Assembly (NCBI RefSeq): GCF_024721115.1
Contig: NZ_JAMDHK010000002.1
Location: forward strand, 434,001 to 498,000
Source: Salipiger pentaromativorans
Lineage (GTDB): Bacteria > Pseudomonadota > Alphaproteobacteria > Rhodobacterales > Rhodobacteraceae
Length of the DNA: 64,000 nt
Direction of reading: 5' to 3'
Part shown: positions 17,201 to 24,826 of the stretch, piece after piece
Layout: each line of letters begins with the position of its first letter
Position numbering within the stretch: position 1 is the first letter of the stretch
The notes under the pieces: generated by a model
Seen by the model: only the letters and a program-made list of their open reading frames with translations
Databases searched by the model: none
Told to the model about the DNA's origin: nothing
Position numbers and translations under genes: made by a program

Positions 17201-18070
17201 TTGACCCTTCCCTTCGACGGCGCCATCAGCGCCTTTTTCGAGAAAGACGCCCCCGAAGACATCCGCAACGCGCTCAGGCGCGCGGACAAGGACGAGGTGC
17301 TTTCCGCAAGCTACCCCTATTCCGAGGCGATGAAGGGCAAGGCTTATCAGAAGGAAATGGACGCGCTGCAGATCGAGCTGGTGAAAATGCAGAGCTGGGC
17401 CAAGGAGACCGGCCAGCGCATCGCCATGGTTTTCGAGGGTCGCGATGCCGCCGGCAAGGGCGGCACGATCAAGCGCTTCCGCGAGAACCTGAACCCGCGC
17501 GGGGCGCGCGTGGTGGCGCTGTCGAAACCCTCGGACATCGAGGCGACGCAATGGTATTTCCAGCGCTATATCGACCACCTGCCGGCGGGCGGCGAGATCG
17601 TCTTCTACGACCGGAGCTGGTACAATCGGGGCGTGGTCGAAAAGGTCTTCGACTTCTGCACCGAGGCGCAGCGCGAACATTTCTTCGCCCAGGTGGTGGA
17701 TTTCGAAAAGATGCTGGTCGAGGAAGGCATCCTGCTCTTCAAGTTCTGGCTGAACGTGGGCCGCGCCGAACAGCTCCGCCGCTTTCTGGCGCGCGAGCAG
17801 GATCCGCTGAAACAGTGGAAACTGTCGTGGATCGACGTCGAGGGTCTGAAGAAATGGGATGCCTACAGCGCCGCCATCTCCGAAACCCTGTCGCGCGCGC
17901 ATTGCCCCGAGGCGCCCTGGACGGTGATCCGCTCGGATGACAAGAAACGCGCCCGTCTGACGGCGATCCGCCATGTGCTGAGCCATCTCGACTACCCCAA
18001 CAAGAACGAGAAGGCCGTCGGCGCCCCCGATGCCAAGCTCGCGGGGGGCCCCGAGCTCTGGGAAAGCTGA
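17201..18070 (+). CDS. ppk2: Polyphosphate kinase 2
   Basis: Cytoplasmic enzyme that uses polyphosphate to phosphorylate nucleotides (class I PPK2, typically ADP or GDP). The 289-aa protein has Walker [10 protein letters not shown] (80-88), Walker B in [11 protein letters not shown] (D137) and the lid segment near RHVLSHL. It lacks a duplicated domain, so it is the single-domain form. The start is a TTG at 17201; GTAGGA lies about ten bases upstream and no in-frame ATG or GTG is available before the conserved region. The stop shares one base with the ATG of a TetR regulator (TGATG), so the regulator is translationally coupled to the kinase. Confidence 0.93.
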   Translation: MTLPFDGAISAFFEKDAPEDIRNALRRADKDEVLSASYPYSEAMKGKAYQKEMDALQIELVKMQSWAKETGQRIAMVFEGRDAAGKGGTIKRFRENLNPRGARVVALSKPSDIEATQWYFQRYIDHLPAGGEIVFYDRSWYNRGVVEKVFDFCTEAQREHFFAQVVDFEKMLVEEGILLFKFWLNVGRAEQLRRFLAREQDPLKQWKLSWIDVEGLKKWDAYSAAISETLSRAHCPEAPWTVIRSDDKKRARLTAIRHVLSHLDYPNKNEKAVGAPDAKLAGGPELWES

Positions 18071-18687
18071 TGGGCAAGCGCGGCTATCATCACGGCAATC
18101 TGCGCCAGGCGCTGGTCGATGCGGCGCTTGCGCTCATCGAGGAGAAGGGCCCCACCGGGTTCACGCTGTCGGAGGCCGCGAAACAGGCGGGCGTGACGCC
18201 CGCCGCGGTCTACCGCCATTTCGCCGGGCGCGACGATCTGATCGCCGAGGCCGCGCGCCAGGGCTACGAGATCTTCGCCGATGTGATGCAATTCGCCTAT
18301 GACAAGGGCCAGCCCTCGGCGCTGGCCGCCTTCGAGGCGACGGGCCGCGCCTATCTCGCCTTTGCCCGCAAATATCCCGGCCATTACATCGCGATGTTCG
18401 AAAGCGGCATCTCGGTGAACCATTCTCCGGCGCTGGCGGCGGTCTCGGCCCGCGCGCGCGGCGTTCAGGAACGCGCTGCCGCCGAGCTGTCGCAGCACAT
18501 CCCGCCGGGCAAGCGCCCGCCGCCCAGCATGGTCTCGGCCCATATCTGGGCGCTCTCCCACGGGGTGGTCGAGCTTTTCGCCCGGAACTCCCCGGGCACC
18601 CAATCGCCCTTCCCGCCCGAGGCGCTGCTGGAATCCGGCATCGGCATCTATCTGCGCGGGCTCGGCCTGCTGCCGCCCGACCAGTAA
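18070..18687 (+). CDS. TetR/AcrR-family transcriptional regulator
   Basis: Dimeric ligand-responsive DNA-binding protein. Residues about 10-60 form the TetR helix-turn-helix (VTPAAVYRHFAGRDDLIAEA), with the family's early YHHGNLRQALVDAAL segment. The C-terminal ligand domain contains a WxLSHGxVEL stretch (WALSHGVVELF), typical of the WHG/TetR_C_33 group. At 205 aa the length is normal. It starts within the stop codon of ppk2, which suggests it may regulate that gene or respond to its physiology. No obvious palindromic operator was found in the ppk2 leader. Confidence 0.88.
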   Translation: MGKRGYHHGNLRQALVDAALALIEEKGPTGFTLSEAAKQAGVTPAAVYRHFAGRDDLIAEAARQGYEIFADVMQFAYDKGQPSALAAFEATGRAYLAFARKYPGHYIAMFESGISVNHSPALAAVSARARGVQERAAAELSQHIPPGKRPPPSMVSAHIWALSHGVVELFARNSPGTQSPFPPEALLESGIGIYLRGLGLLPPDQ

Positions 18688-18732
18688 CCCCTTGGCGCCG
18701 GACCCGCCGCGGGATAAGCCTTCCATTGGCCC

Positions 18733-18780
18733 TGAAATATCCCGGGGAGTCACGGCAGCGCCGTGACGGGGCAGCGCCCC
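18733..18780. repeat. REP-like element: twin hairpins with AGC loops
   Basis: GAAATATCCCGGGGA is followed by two abutting hairpins: GTCACGGC-AGC-GCCGTGAC (18749-18767) and GGGGC-AGC-GCCCC (18768-18780). The AAATATCCCGGGG core is, as I recall, a common intergenic repeat in Rhodobacteraceae; a partial copy TATCCCGGGGAAA occurs near 7870. It lies between tetR and the sulfotransferase gene. Confidence 0.55.
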
Positions 18781-18810
18781 GCCCGGCCCGACCGTCAAAG
18801 CCCGCGCGAC

Positions 18811-19662
18811 ATGTCCGACAAGACCTTCCTTCTCTGCCCCGGCGCCTCGAAATCCGGCACCACCTGGATCCGTACCTATCTGGGCGCCGCCGAAGGCGCC
18901 GATATGGGCCCGCTGGGCGAGATGCAGGTCTGGGACGCGGTGAGCGTGCCGGAAAAGGCGCATTTTCTCATGCCCGAGCCGCCCGCGTTTCGCCGTGCGC
19001 AATTCGCCCTTGCGCGGCGATTGGGGCTGAAAGCGCGCGGCAAGGAGCTGCGCTGGTTTCTGCAACAGGATCCCGGCCGCTACATTCCCTATTTCGCCGG
19101 GCTGCTCGCGCGGCCGGGGATCCGGCTCACCGGCGATGTGACGCCGGGCTATGCGGCGCTCTCCACCGAAACGCTGCGCGATCTCGACCGCGGCTTCGCC
19201 GCGCGGGGCATCGAGGTGAAGACGATCTTCACCATGCGCGACCCGATCGAGCGCGCCTGGTCGCTGCTCAAGATGTACCGCCGCAAGAGCAGGCTCTCCG
19301 ACAGCCTGTCGGACGCCGAGGCGTTTCTGGCGATCTTCGCCCCCGGCGGCTGCGGCACCACGGATCCGGATTATCACGTCACACTGGCCCGGCTCGACGC
19401 GGTGTTCCCCGAGAACCGTCGCTTTATCACGCTTTACGAAACCCTCTTCACCGCAGAGACGATCGCGGATCTGTCGCGCTATGTGGGGATCGCGGCCCGC
19501 CCCGAGGCCGGGGGGGCCGCGGTCAATGCCGCGGGCGACCGCAGCGCCTTGCCCGCCGGGCTGGCCGAGCAGGTCTTTCCGAGCTTTGCCAGGGATTACG
19601 ACGCGGTGCTCTCGCGGCTGCCGCGGGCGGCGACGCTCTGGCCCCACGCGCGGCTCCTCTGA
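18811..19662 (+). CDS. Sulfotransferase-family protein
   Basis: Probable PAPS-dependent sulfotransferase. The 283-aa protein opens with the 5'-phosphosulfate-binding loop PGASKSGTTWI (about residues 8-18), and the 3'-phosphate-binding motif MRDPIERAWS follows near residue 144, both at family-typical positions. The acceptor cannot be predicted; Roseobacters use such enzymes on glycans, lipids and small metabolites. I chose ATG 18811 because the PSB loop then starts at the usual distance. The upstream in-frame ATG at 18763 would translate part of the REP-like element. No good ribosome-binding site is visible, so the start is uncertain. Confidence 0.8.
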   Translation: MSDKTFLLCPGASKSGTTWIRTYLGAAEGADMGPLGEMQVWDAVSVPEKAHFLMPEPPAFRRAQFALARRLGLKARGKELRWFLQQDPGRYIPYFAGLLARPGIRLTGDVTPGYAALSTETLRDLDRGFAARGIEVKTIFTMRDPIERAWSLLKMYRRKSRLSDSLSDAEAFLAIFAPGGCGTTDPDYHVTLARLDAVFPENRRFITLYETLFTAETIADLSRYVGIAARPEAGGAAVNAAGDRSALPAGLAEQVFPSFARDYDAVLSRLPRAATLWPHARLL

Positions 19663-19672
19663 CACGGGCGCG

Positions 19673-19702
19673 CCCAGGATTTTTCGGACGAAAAATCCTG
19701 GG
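19673..19702. repeat. Perfect 30-base inverted repeat
   Basis: CCCAGGATTTTTCG and CGAAAAATCCTGGG form a perfect 14-pair palindromic stem with a two-base GA loop, directly after the sulfotransferase gene. It can act as a bidirectional terminator (AT-rich inner stem) or be a mobile REP-type repeat. Confidence 0.7.
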
Positions 19703-19720
19703 CCCTCCGCAAAAGCAGAA

Positions 19721-19742
19721 GGGCCGCCCAACCGGGCGGCCC
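19721..19742 (-). terminator. Terminator of the rplM-rpsI operon
   Basis: Reading leftward, GGGCCGCCC-GGTT-GGGCGGCCC forms a perfect nine-pair stem followed by TTCTGCTTTT, 26 bases after the rpsI stop. Confidence 0.8.
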
Positions 19743-19767
19743 TTTGCAAATCCGTGTCGCGAAACGC

Positions 19768-20256
19768 TTAGCGCTTCGAGAACTGGAAGCTCCGGCGCGC
19801 CTTGCGCTTACCGAATTTCTTCCGTTCCACCACGCGGCTGTCGCGGGTCAGGAAGCCGGCGGCTTTCAGTGCCGACCGCAGCGAGGGATCGTAAAGCTGC
19901 AGCGCTTTCGAGATGCCGTGCTTGACCGCACCGGCCTGACCCGAAAGGCCACCGCCCTTGACGGTCGCCATCACGTCGAACTGGTCCTCGACGCCGGCCA
20001 CGGTGAAGGGCTGACGCAGGATCATCTGCAGCACCGGACGGGCGAAATAGGTGTTCAGCTCCTTGCCGTTCACCACCACCTTGCCCGAGCCCGGCTTGAT
20101 CCAGACGCGGGCGACCGCGTCCTTCCGCTTGCCGGTGGCATAGGAGCGGCCCAGCTCGTCACGAACCGGCTCGCGGGGTGCTTCGACGACTTCCGGGGCG
20201 GCTTCGATGCCGGCCGCGGTGCCGAGGTCTTCCAGGGAATTGATCTGTTCGGCCAT
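19768..20256 (-). CDS. rpsI: 30S ribosomal protein S9
   Basis: Component of the small ribosomal subunit whose C-terminal tail reaches the P-site tRNA. The 162-aa protein has the S9 core ([39 protein letters not shown]) and the conserved basic C-terminus ending SFQFSKR. An acidic N-terminal extension of about 35 residues precedes the core, as is common in alphaproteobacteria. Two bases separate it from the rplM stop, so the two genes are one operon read leftward. Confidence 0.98.
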   Translation of the reverse strand: MAEQINSLEDLGTAAGIEAAPEVVEAPREPVRDELGRSYATGKRKDAVARVWIKPGSGKVVVNGKELNTYFARPVLQMILRQPFTVAGVEDQFDVMATVKGGGLSGQAGAVKHGISKALQLYDPSLRSALKAAGFLTRDSRVVERKKFGKRKARRSFQFSKR

Positions 20257-20258
20257 GA

Positions 20259-20717
20259 TTACACCCGGGTGTTCTTTTTGTTCATCGACTTGACGTCCAG
20301 CACATCCGGCGTCTGCGCCTCGTGCGGATGTTCGGCGCCGGCATAGATGCGCAGGTTGGTCAGTTGCTTGCGCGACAGGCGGTTGCCCGGCAGCATGCGC
20401 TTGACGGCCTGGAACACCACACGCTCGGGGTGCGCACCCTCGAGGATCTGGGCCTTGGTGCGGGACTTGATGCCGCCCGGGTGGCCGGTGTGCCAGTAGA
20501 AGTTTTCTTCACGCTTCTTGCCGGTCATCTGCACCTTGTCGGCGTTGATGACGATGACATTGTCGCCCATATCCATATGGGGCGTGAAGGTGGCCTTGTG
20601 CTTGCCACGCAGACGCATGGCGACGATCGAAGCGAGACGGCCGAGAACGACGCCTTCCGCGTCGATCACGATCCATTTCTTCTCGATGTCTGCCGGAGTC
20701 GCAGAGAAGGTTTTCAT
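20259..20717 (-). CDS. rplM: 50S ribosomal protein L13
   Basis: Large-subunit protein needed early in 50S assembly. The 152-aa sequence shows the L13 signature ([50 protein letters not shown]) and ends in a basic tail. The start at ATG 20717 matches [15 protein letters not shown]. The frame is open further upstream into the leader hairpin but that part is not conserved. First gene of the rplM-rpsI operon, with a well-formed promoter 60-90 bases upstream. Confidence 0.98.
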   Translation of the reverse strand: MKTFSATPADIEKKWIVIDAEGVVLGRLASIVAMRLRGKHKATFTPHMDMGDNVIVINADKVQMTGKKREENFYWHTGHPGGIKSRTKAQILEGAHPERVVFQAVKRMLPGNRLSRKQLTNLRIYAGAEHPHEAQTPDVLDVKSMNKKNTRV

Positions 20718-20745
20718 CGTGGGTGCCCTTGAGCTGGTATTGAAA

Positions 20746-20764
20746 GGGCCCGCGCAAGGGGCCC
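20746..20764 (-). promoter_or_regulatory. Leader hairpin of the rplM-rpsI mRNA
   Basis: Read leftward, GGGCCC-CTTGCGC-GGGCCC is followed by TTTC and lies between the predicted transcription start (about 20774) and the rplM ATG. It may be an autoregulatory or attenuator structure, since in other bacteria L13 controls this operon through its leader. That function is inferred. Confidence 0.4.
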
Positions 20765-20780
20765 GCATTCCGATTGCGCG

Positions 20781-20808
20781 GTTATACGCATCCCGAAATC
20801 GCAGTCAA
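20781..20808 (-). promoter_or_regulatory. Sigma-70-type promoter of rplM-rpsI
   Basis: On the minus strand TTGACT (20808-20803) and TATAAC (20786-20781) are 16 bases apart, close to consensus, with AT-rich sequence further upstream (20818-20876) that could act as an UP-like element. Confidence 0.65.
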
Positions 20809-20876
20809 GGGACCCATATCCGTATTTATCAAACAAAATCAGTGTATTAAAATTATGGTATTTAGATACCCCAGTC

Positions 20877-22304
20877 CTACACGAGAATCTGCTCCGGCGG
20901 ATTGTCCAGCAGCCGGCGCAGGCGCGCCAGCGCCGCCTCGAAATCCGCCAGCGCCACCTGCGCGTTCATGCCGATGCGGATCGCATGCGGGGCAAAACCG
21001 TTGCGGGGGGCAAAATCCTCGCCCGGACGCACCTGCACGCCCTGTGCCTCGGCGGCGAGGCAAAAGGCGGCGGCGCGCCAGCCCGGCGGCAGGCGCAGCC
21101 AGACGAAGGGCGCCTCCTCGTGCCAGCTCAGATCGTGCCCGCCCAGCAGGTTCAACGTCGCCCGGACATAGACCGCATTGCGCCGGCGCACCGAGCGGAC
21201 GATCTCGCGGGTTTCGCTGCGGGTAAGCAGATCCTCGGTCAGATCCGCCAGCGGCCGCGCCAGCCCGAAGAACCCGTTCTCGGCCACCCGCCGCAGTTCC
21301 GAGCGCCGTGTCTGCGGCGCGATGGCAAAGCCGATGCGCAGCGCCGGGGTCAGGGTCTTGGAGATCGACGAGACGAACCAGCCCTGTTCCGGCAGCAGCG
21401 CGCGATAGGTCTCGTCCCGCGCTTCGCCCAGAAAGGTGCTGTCGTCTTCCAGAATGTCGAAACCGCATTGCCGTGCCACCTCGGCAATCTCGCGGCGGCG
21501 TTCCGGCGGTGTGACCAGCGTGGTGGGATTGTGCAGTTCCGGAGAGGTACAAAGAAGCTGCGCCTCGTGCCGCCGGGCGATCTCGGCCAGAGCCGATGGA
21601 ACAATCCCCTGCGCGTCCATGGGCACCGGTACAACCTCGGCCCGCATCAGCTCGGCGGCGCGGCGGAAACCCGGATAGGCCAGCTCCTCGGTCAGCACCA
21701 CAGGGCGCCGCCCGCGCAGCACCGCCTGCATGACCAGGGAAATCCCGCTTTGCGCGCCATGCGACAGCACCACATCTTCGTGTTGAAGCGCGCCCAGGGG
21801 CACCTCGCCCAGCCAACCGACCACCGCGCGCCGGGCCTGCGCGAAGGCGCGTGCCGAAGGGTAGTCGAGCAGATCCCGCGCTGGCCGGTGGGCCAGACGC
21901 GCGAATCCCTCCTGAATCAGCGCCACCTGCCCCAGATCGGGCAGCCGCGCGGTGAACAGCGTCACCAGTTCGCCGCCATCGGGGCCCTTGCTGTGCGGCA
22001 GGGAATCATAGACCGGCGGCCGGTCGTCGCCACCGCCGCCGTTGACGAAGGTGCCGCGCCCGACCTCGGCCAACAGCAGGCCCTCATCGGTGAGAATGGT
22101 ATAGGCCCGCGCCACCGTGCCGGGGGTCATGTTCAGCCGCCAGGCCAGATCGCGTACCGGCGGCAGCCGCGTGCCCGGGCTCAGCCGCCCATCCGAAACC
22201 CCCTGACGCAACGCCCCGGCAAGCGCGCGGTACTTCGGCCCTTCCGGCTGATCGCTATACAGCGCTGATATTGTATCAGTCACAATGTTTTTCTCGACAC
22301 TCAT
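20877..22304 (-). CDS. MocR-family regulator (GntR helix-turn-helix fused to aminotransferase-like domain)
   Basis: PLP-binding transcription factor. The 475-aa protein has an N-terminal winged helix of the GntR type (about 24-92; RLPPVRDLAWRLNMTPGTVARAYTIL) and a fold-type I aminotransferase domain (about 125-470) with the PLP lysine in SSISKTLTPALRIGF. It is divergent from a small DUF1127 gene. Three ATTGTATCA copies lie in and beside the shared promoter, one inside its first codons, as expected for autoregulation. The ATG at 22304 has no clear ribosome-binding site; GTG at 22283 is an alternative. MocR proteins often control vitamin B6 or amino-acid genes, but the target is not evident here. 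Confidence 0.88.
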   Translation of the reverse strand: MSVEKNIVTDTISALYSDQPEGPKYRALAGALRQGVSDGRLSPGTRLPPVRDLAWRLNMTPGTVARAYTILTDEGLLLAEVGRGTFVNGGGGDDRPPVYDSLPHSKGPDGGELVTLFTARLPDLGQVALIQEGFARLAHRPARDLLDYPSARAFAQARRAVVGWLGEVPLGALQHEDVVLSHGAQSGISLVMQAVLRGRRPVVLTEELAYPGFRRAAELMRAEVVPVPMDAQGIVPSALAEIARRHEAQLLCTSPELHNPTTLVTPPERRREIAEVARQCGFDILEDDSTFLGEARDETYRALLPEQGWFVSSISKTLTPALRIGFAIAPQTRRSELRRVAENGFFGLARPLADLTEDLLTRSETREIVRSVRRRNAVYVRATLNLLGGHDLSWHEEAPFVWLRLPPGWRAAAFCLAAEAQGVQVRPGEDFAPRNGFAPHAIRIGMNAQVALADFEAALARLRRLLDNPPEQILV

Positions 22305-22358
22305 ATTGGCACATTGTATCAGGATTTTGCGAAAATCAAGGAAATTGTATCAATACAA
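22270..22358. promoter_or_regulatory. Three ATTGTATCA repeats, probable MocR operators
   Basis: ATTGTATCA occurs at 22270-22278, 22313-22321 and 22344-22352, spaced 43 and 31 bases, close to four and three helical turns. The first lies within a palindrome CTGATATTGTATCAG (22265-22279) and the third within TTGTATCAATACAA (22345-22358). Direct repeats at the divergent promoter are the usual MocR arrangement. Confidence 0.6.
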
Positions 22359-22373
22359 GAATCGGAGACTCCC

Positions 22374-22601
22374 ATGGCACATATCGCTCACGCCCCGCTT
22401 ATCGCCTATCTCGACGCGCAGCGCCCGCTGCCGCCGCTGTCGGCATTCGCGCTGCGCACCGCGGTGGTGCTGGCGAAGTGGTCCGAGCGCAGCCGCACCC
22501 GCCGCGCGCTGGCACAGCTCGATCCTCATCTTCTGCGGGATATCGGACTGGAACGGCACGTCGCCTTCAAGGAGGCACGCCGCATGTTCTGGCAGGGCTG
22601 A
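22374..22601 (+). CDS. DUF1127 small protein
   Basis: A 75-aa basic protein ending with the DUF1127/YjiS-like motif: WSERSRTRRALAQLDPHLLRDIGL, about residues 42-65. Short DUF1127 proteins in alphaproteobacteria have been linked to RNA turnover and phosphate or stress responses, but this copy's role is not known. GGAG lies a few bases before ATG 22374. It is divergent from the MocR gene with three shared operator-like repeats and is followed by a strong terminator, so it is a regulated single-gene unit. Confidence 0.85.
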   Translation: MAHIAHAPLIAYLDAQRPLPPLSAFALRTAVVLAKWSERSRTRRALAQLDPHLLRDIGLERHVAFKEARRMFWQG

Positions 22602-22631
22602 TCCCCGGACCTGTCAGAACCTCTTCCCCTG

Positions 22632-22660
22632 GGCGCGAGGTATTCCCTCGCGCCTTTTTT
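22632..22660 (+). terminator. Intrinsic terminator after the DUF1127 gene
   Basis: A perfect stem GGCGCGAGG / CCTCGCGCC with a TATTC loop is followed immediately by six Ts. Confidence 0.95.
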
Positions 22661-22697
22661 GTCGGCCCCCTCCGGTCACCCTGCCCCGCCCGCCGGC

Positions 22698-23126
22698 TCA
22701 GCCCGCGGGCACCGGCGGAATCGAATAGGTCAGCGAGGCATGGGCGACGGGCTTGTCCGAGCCTTCGGAAAACAGCAGCACATCGGTCACGCTGAGGCTG
22801 CGCCCGAGCTTGAGCAGCCGGGCCTCGGCCAGCAGGTCGCGCCCCGCCTCGGGCTTGCGCATGAAGTCGATCGAGCAATGGGTGGTCACCGTCAGCGCCT
22901 GCGGCCCGATGCGGGCCAGCGTCGCCACATAGGCCGCCACATCCGCCAGCGAGAACATCGAGGGCCCCGACACCGTGCCGCCGGGGCGCAGATGGTCGTC
23001 CGACACATGCAGCCGCATCACCAGAAGAGCCTCGTCCATGCGGTCGATCCCGAACATCCCCTCCACCTGCGGAAACACTTCCGTCAGATAGTCCTGCATC
23101 TCCGCAATGGTGAATCTGAGCGCCAT
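22698..23126 (-). CDS. PaaI-family hotdog-fold thioesterase
   Basis: Predicted acyl-CoA thioesterase. The 142-aa protein shows the hotdog pattern: HLRPGGTVSGPSMFSLADVAAYVA (about 45-68), where the usual Asp/Glu-containing central helix is SLADVA, then VTTHCSIDFMRKP and the closing strands. GGAGGAAAGC precedes the ATG at 23126. It is divergent from an enoyl-CoA hydratase gene 57 bases away; together they suggest a role in acyl-CoA turnover or fatty-acid/aromatic breakdown. Substrate unknown. Confidence 0.85.
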   Translation of the reverse strand: MALRFTIAEMQDYLTEVFPQVEGMFGIDRMDEALLVMRLHVSDDHLRPGGTVSGPSMFSLADVAAYVATLARIGPQALTVTTHCSIDFMRKPEAGRDLLAEARLLKLGRSLSVTDVLLFSEGSDKPVAHASLTYSIPPVPAG

Positions 23127-23183
23127 GCTTTCCTCCCTGTCGCTGCGGGTCTAAGCTGAACGCAAACAGGTTGGGAGGACAAG

Positions 23184-23969
23184 ATGGACCTGCTGGAACG
23201 TCACGACACCGGCGCCGTCGCGCATCTGCGCATGTGCGCGCCCGAGCGGCTGAATGCGCTTTCGGACGAGATGCTTGCGGCGCTTCAGGCGCAGATCGAC
23301 GCATTGACGGACGACCGGACGATCCGCGCCGTGGTTCTGTCCGGCGCGGGCAAGGTGTTCTGCGCCGGGCACGATCTCAAGCAGATGCAGCGGGGCCGTC
23401 AGGCCGAGGATGGCGGCAGGGCCTATTTCGCCGATCTCTTCGCCCGCTGTTCCCGGGTCATGACGGGGCTGCAAAAGCTGCCCCAGCCGGTGATCGCGCA
23501 GGTACACGGGATCGCCACCGCCGCCGGCTGCCAACTCGTGGCCTCCTGCGACCTTGCGGTGGCCGCAAAAGGCACGCGCTTCGGGGTGAACGGGGTGAAT
23601 ATCGGGCTGTTCTGCTCGACCCCGATGGTCGCGCTGACCCGGAACATCGCCGCCAAACATGCGTTCGAGATGCTGAGTACCGGCCGTTTCGCCGATGCCG
23701 AGGAGGCGCGGCAGATGGGTCTGGTGAACCGCGTCGTGCCGGGCGAACAGCTCGCCGAGGCGGCGCAGGATCTTGCGGAAACCGTCGCCGGCAAGCTCGG
23801 CGCGGCGGTGAAGATCGGCAAGGAGGCCTTTTACGCGCAGGCCGCGCTGCCGGTGGAAGAGGCCTATGCCTATGCCGGTGACGTGATGGTCGAGAATATG
23901 CTCTGGCGCGATACCGAGGAAGGCATCGCGGCCTTTCTCGAGAAACGCGCGCCCGACTGGACACAATAG
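23184..23969 (+). CDS. Enoyl-CoA hydratase/isomerase family protein
   Basis: Crotonase-fold enzyme of 261 aa. The first oxyanion-hole segment is VVLSGAGKVFCAGHDLKQM (about 50-68), and the second is IATAAGCQLVASCDLAVA (about 112-129). In place of the paired catalytic glutamates of classic hydratases, the second region reads GVNIGLFCSTPMVAL, a pattern typical of the ECHDC3-like subgroup with few catalytic acids, so true hydratase activity is uncertain. GGGAGGA precedes the ATG. The divergent thioesterase gene suggests joint action on acyl-CoAs. Confidence 0.85.
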   Translation: MDLLERHDTGAVAHLRMCAPERLNALSDEMLAALQAQIDALTDDRTIRAVVLSGAGKVFCAGHDLKQMQRGRQAEDGGRAYFADLFARCSRVMTGLQKLPQPVIAQVHGIATAAGCQLVASCDLAVAAKGTRFGVNGVNIGLFCSTPMVALTRNIAAKHAFEMLSTGRFADAEEARQMGLVNRVVPGEQLAEAAQDLAETVAGKLGAAVKIGKEAFYAQAALPVEEAYAYAGDVMVENMLWRDTEEGIAAFLEKRAPDWTQ

Positions 23970-24069
23970 TTCCGCCCGCTCTGTGACCAGATCACAGACG
24001 CCGCCATCAGGATGCGGCACTACCATGGGACAGACTTCGCACTCCTCTTTTGCAGAAAGGACAACGACC

Positions 24070-24267
24070 ATGTTTTCCAAGAATGTCGGCGGGATCGACA
24101 AGATCCTGCGTATCGTCGTCGGCGCGCTGCTCATCCTCGCCTATTTCCTCGTCGATGGCGCCTATAGCTGGCTTTACCTGCTGGGCATCATCCCGCTGGT
24201 GACCGGGCTGCTGGGCACCTGCCCGCTCTACTCGATCTTCGGGATCAACACCTGCCCCCGGAAATAA
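24070..24267 (+). CDS. DUF2892 small membrane protein
   Basis: A 65-aa inner-membrane protein with two hydrophobic spans (about 15-32 and 37-54) and the family layout MFSKNVGGIDKILRIVVG...LLGTCPLYSIFGINTC. The paired cysteines in TGLLGTCPLYS and the C-terminal NTC are typical of YgaP-type DUF2892 domains, often found fused to or near rhodaneses. AAAGGA lies before ATG 24070. Upstream in-frame ATGs would add poorly conserved residues. A rhodanese gene lies 3.6 kb away, not in the same unit. Confidence 0.85.
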   Translation: MFSKNVGGIDKILRIVVGALLILAYFLVDGAYSWLYLLGIIPLVTGLLGTCPLYSIFGINTCPRK

Positions 24268-24300
24268 TCCGCCGGCGGCAAAGCCCGATCTGGCAAGCCT

Positions 24301-24340
24301 CCGCCCATGGCGCCCGGTTGCGGAACCGGACCATGGGCGG
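24301..24340 (+). promoter_or_regulatory. Strong 40-base hairpin between DUF2892 and the PPGLAKK gene
   Basis: CCGCCCATGG ... CCATGGGCGG (24301-24310 and 24331-24340) encloses CCGGTT-GCGG-AACCGG, giving 16 paired bases with only a small internal loop. No T-tract follows directly, so it is either a Rho-assisted terminator or a 5' leader structure of the next gene. Confidence 0.5.
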
Positions 24341-24385
24341 GCGGCGTTTCCTCTGCAATGACTTTGCAAAACAAGGAGACCCGCC

Positions 24386-24760
24386 ATGAGGCAGAGACTT
24401 GCCATCGCCCTGATCGCCACCGCCACCGCGCTGAGCCTGCCGCTCGCCGCAAGCGCCGCGCCCAAGGGCTGCCCGCCGGGGCTGGCCAAGAAACACAGCG
24501 GCTGCACGCCGCCGGGGCTGGCGAAGAAGGTCCAGCGCGACCGACCGTCCGACAGCTACGCCTATCGGGAACGCGAGCGTGACCGCTATCGCATCGGCGA
24601 GCGGATCTCCGACGGCTATATCGTCCTGCGCGATCCCCGCGCCTACGGGCTGCTGCCGGACCATACCTATTACCGCAGCAACGATGTGGTGTATCGCGTC
24701 GATCCGCAGACCCGCGAGGTTCTGGACGTGATCGGCGCCGTGGCCGCGCTGCTGGACTGA
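24386..24760 (+). CDS. Small secreted protein with PPGLAKK repeats, unknown function
   Basis: A 124-aa protein with a clear signal peptide (residues 1-25, ending ASA), so it is exported to the periplasm. The mature part starts with two near-identical units, GCPPGLAKKHS and GCTPPGLAKKVQ, each with one Cys. An Arg/Glu/Tyr-rich linker follows, then a C-terminal segment of about 45 residues (ISDGYIVLRDPRAYGLLP...). Similar proteins occur in related genomes, sometimes labelled as excinuclease because they sit beside uvrA; nothing in the sequence supports that label. An AAGGAG site precedes ATG 24386. A strong terminator follows. Confidence 0.7.
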   Translation: MRQRLAIALIATATALSLPLAASAAPKGCPPGLAKKHSGCTPPGLAKKVQRDRPSDSYAYRERERDRYRIGERISDGYIVLRDPRAYGLLPDHTYYRSNDVVYRVDPQTREVLDVIGAVAALLD

Positions 24761-24784
24761 CGCGCGCCAGACCGGCGCCGGCAC

Positions 24785-24815
24785 GGGCCTGCCATGATTG
24801 GCAGGCCCTATTTTG
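24785..24815 (+). terminator. Intrinsic terminator between the PPGLAKK gene and uvrA
   Basis: GGGCCTGCC-ATGATT-GGCAGGCCC forms a perfect nine-pair stem followed by TATTTTG. It reads rightward, and the stem also lies just beyond the uvrA stop on the other strand. Confidence 0.85.
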
Positions 24816-24826
24816 TGCCCGAAGAA

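Noticed and set aside
23184-23969. Naming the crotonase-fold gene as a specific beta-oxidation hydratase
   Set aside because: The paired catalytic glutamates are not clearly present, so only the family is named.
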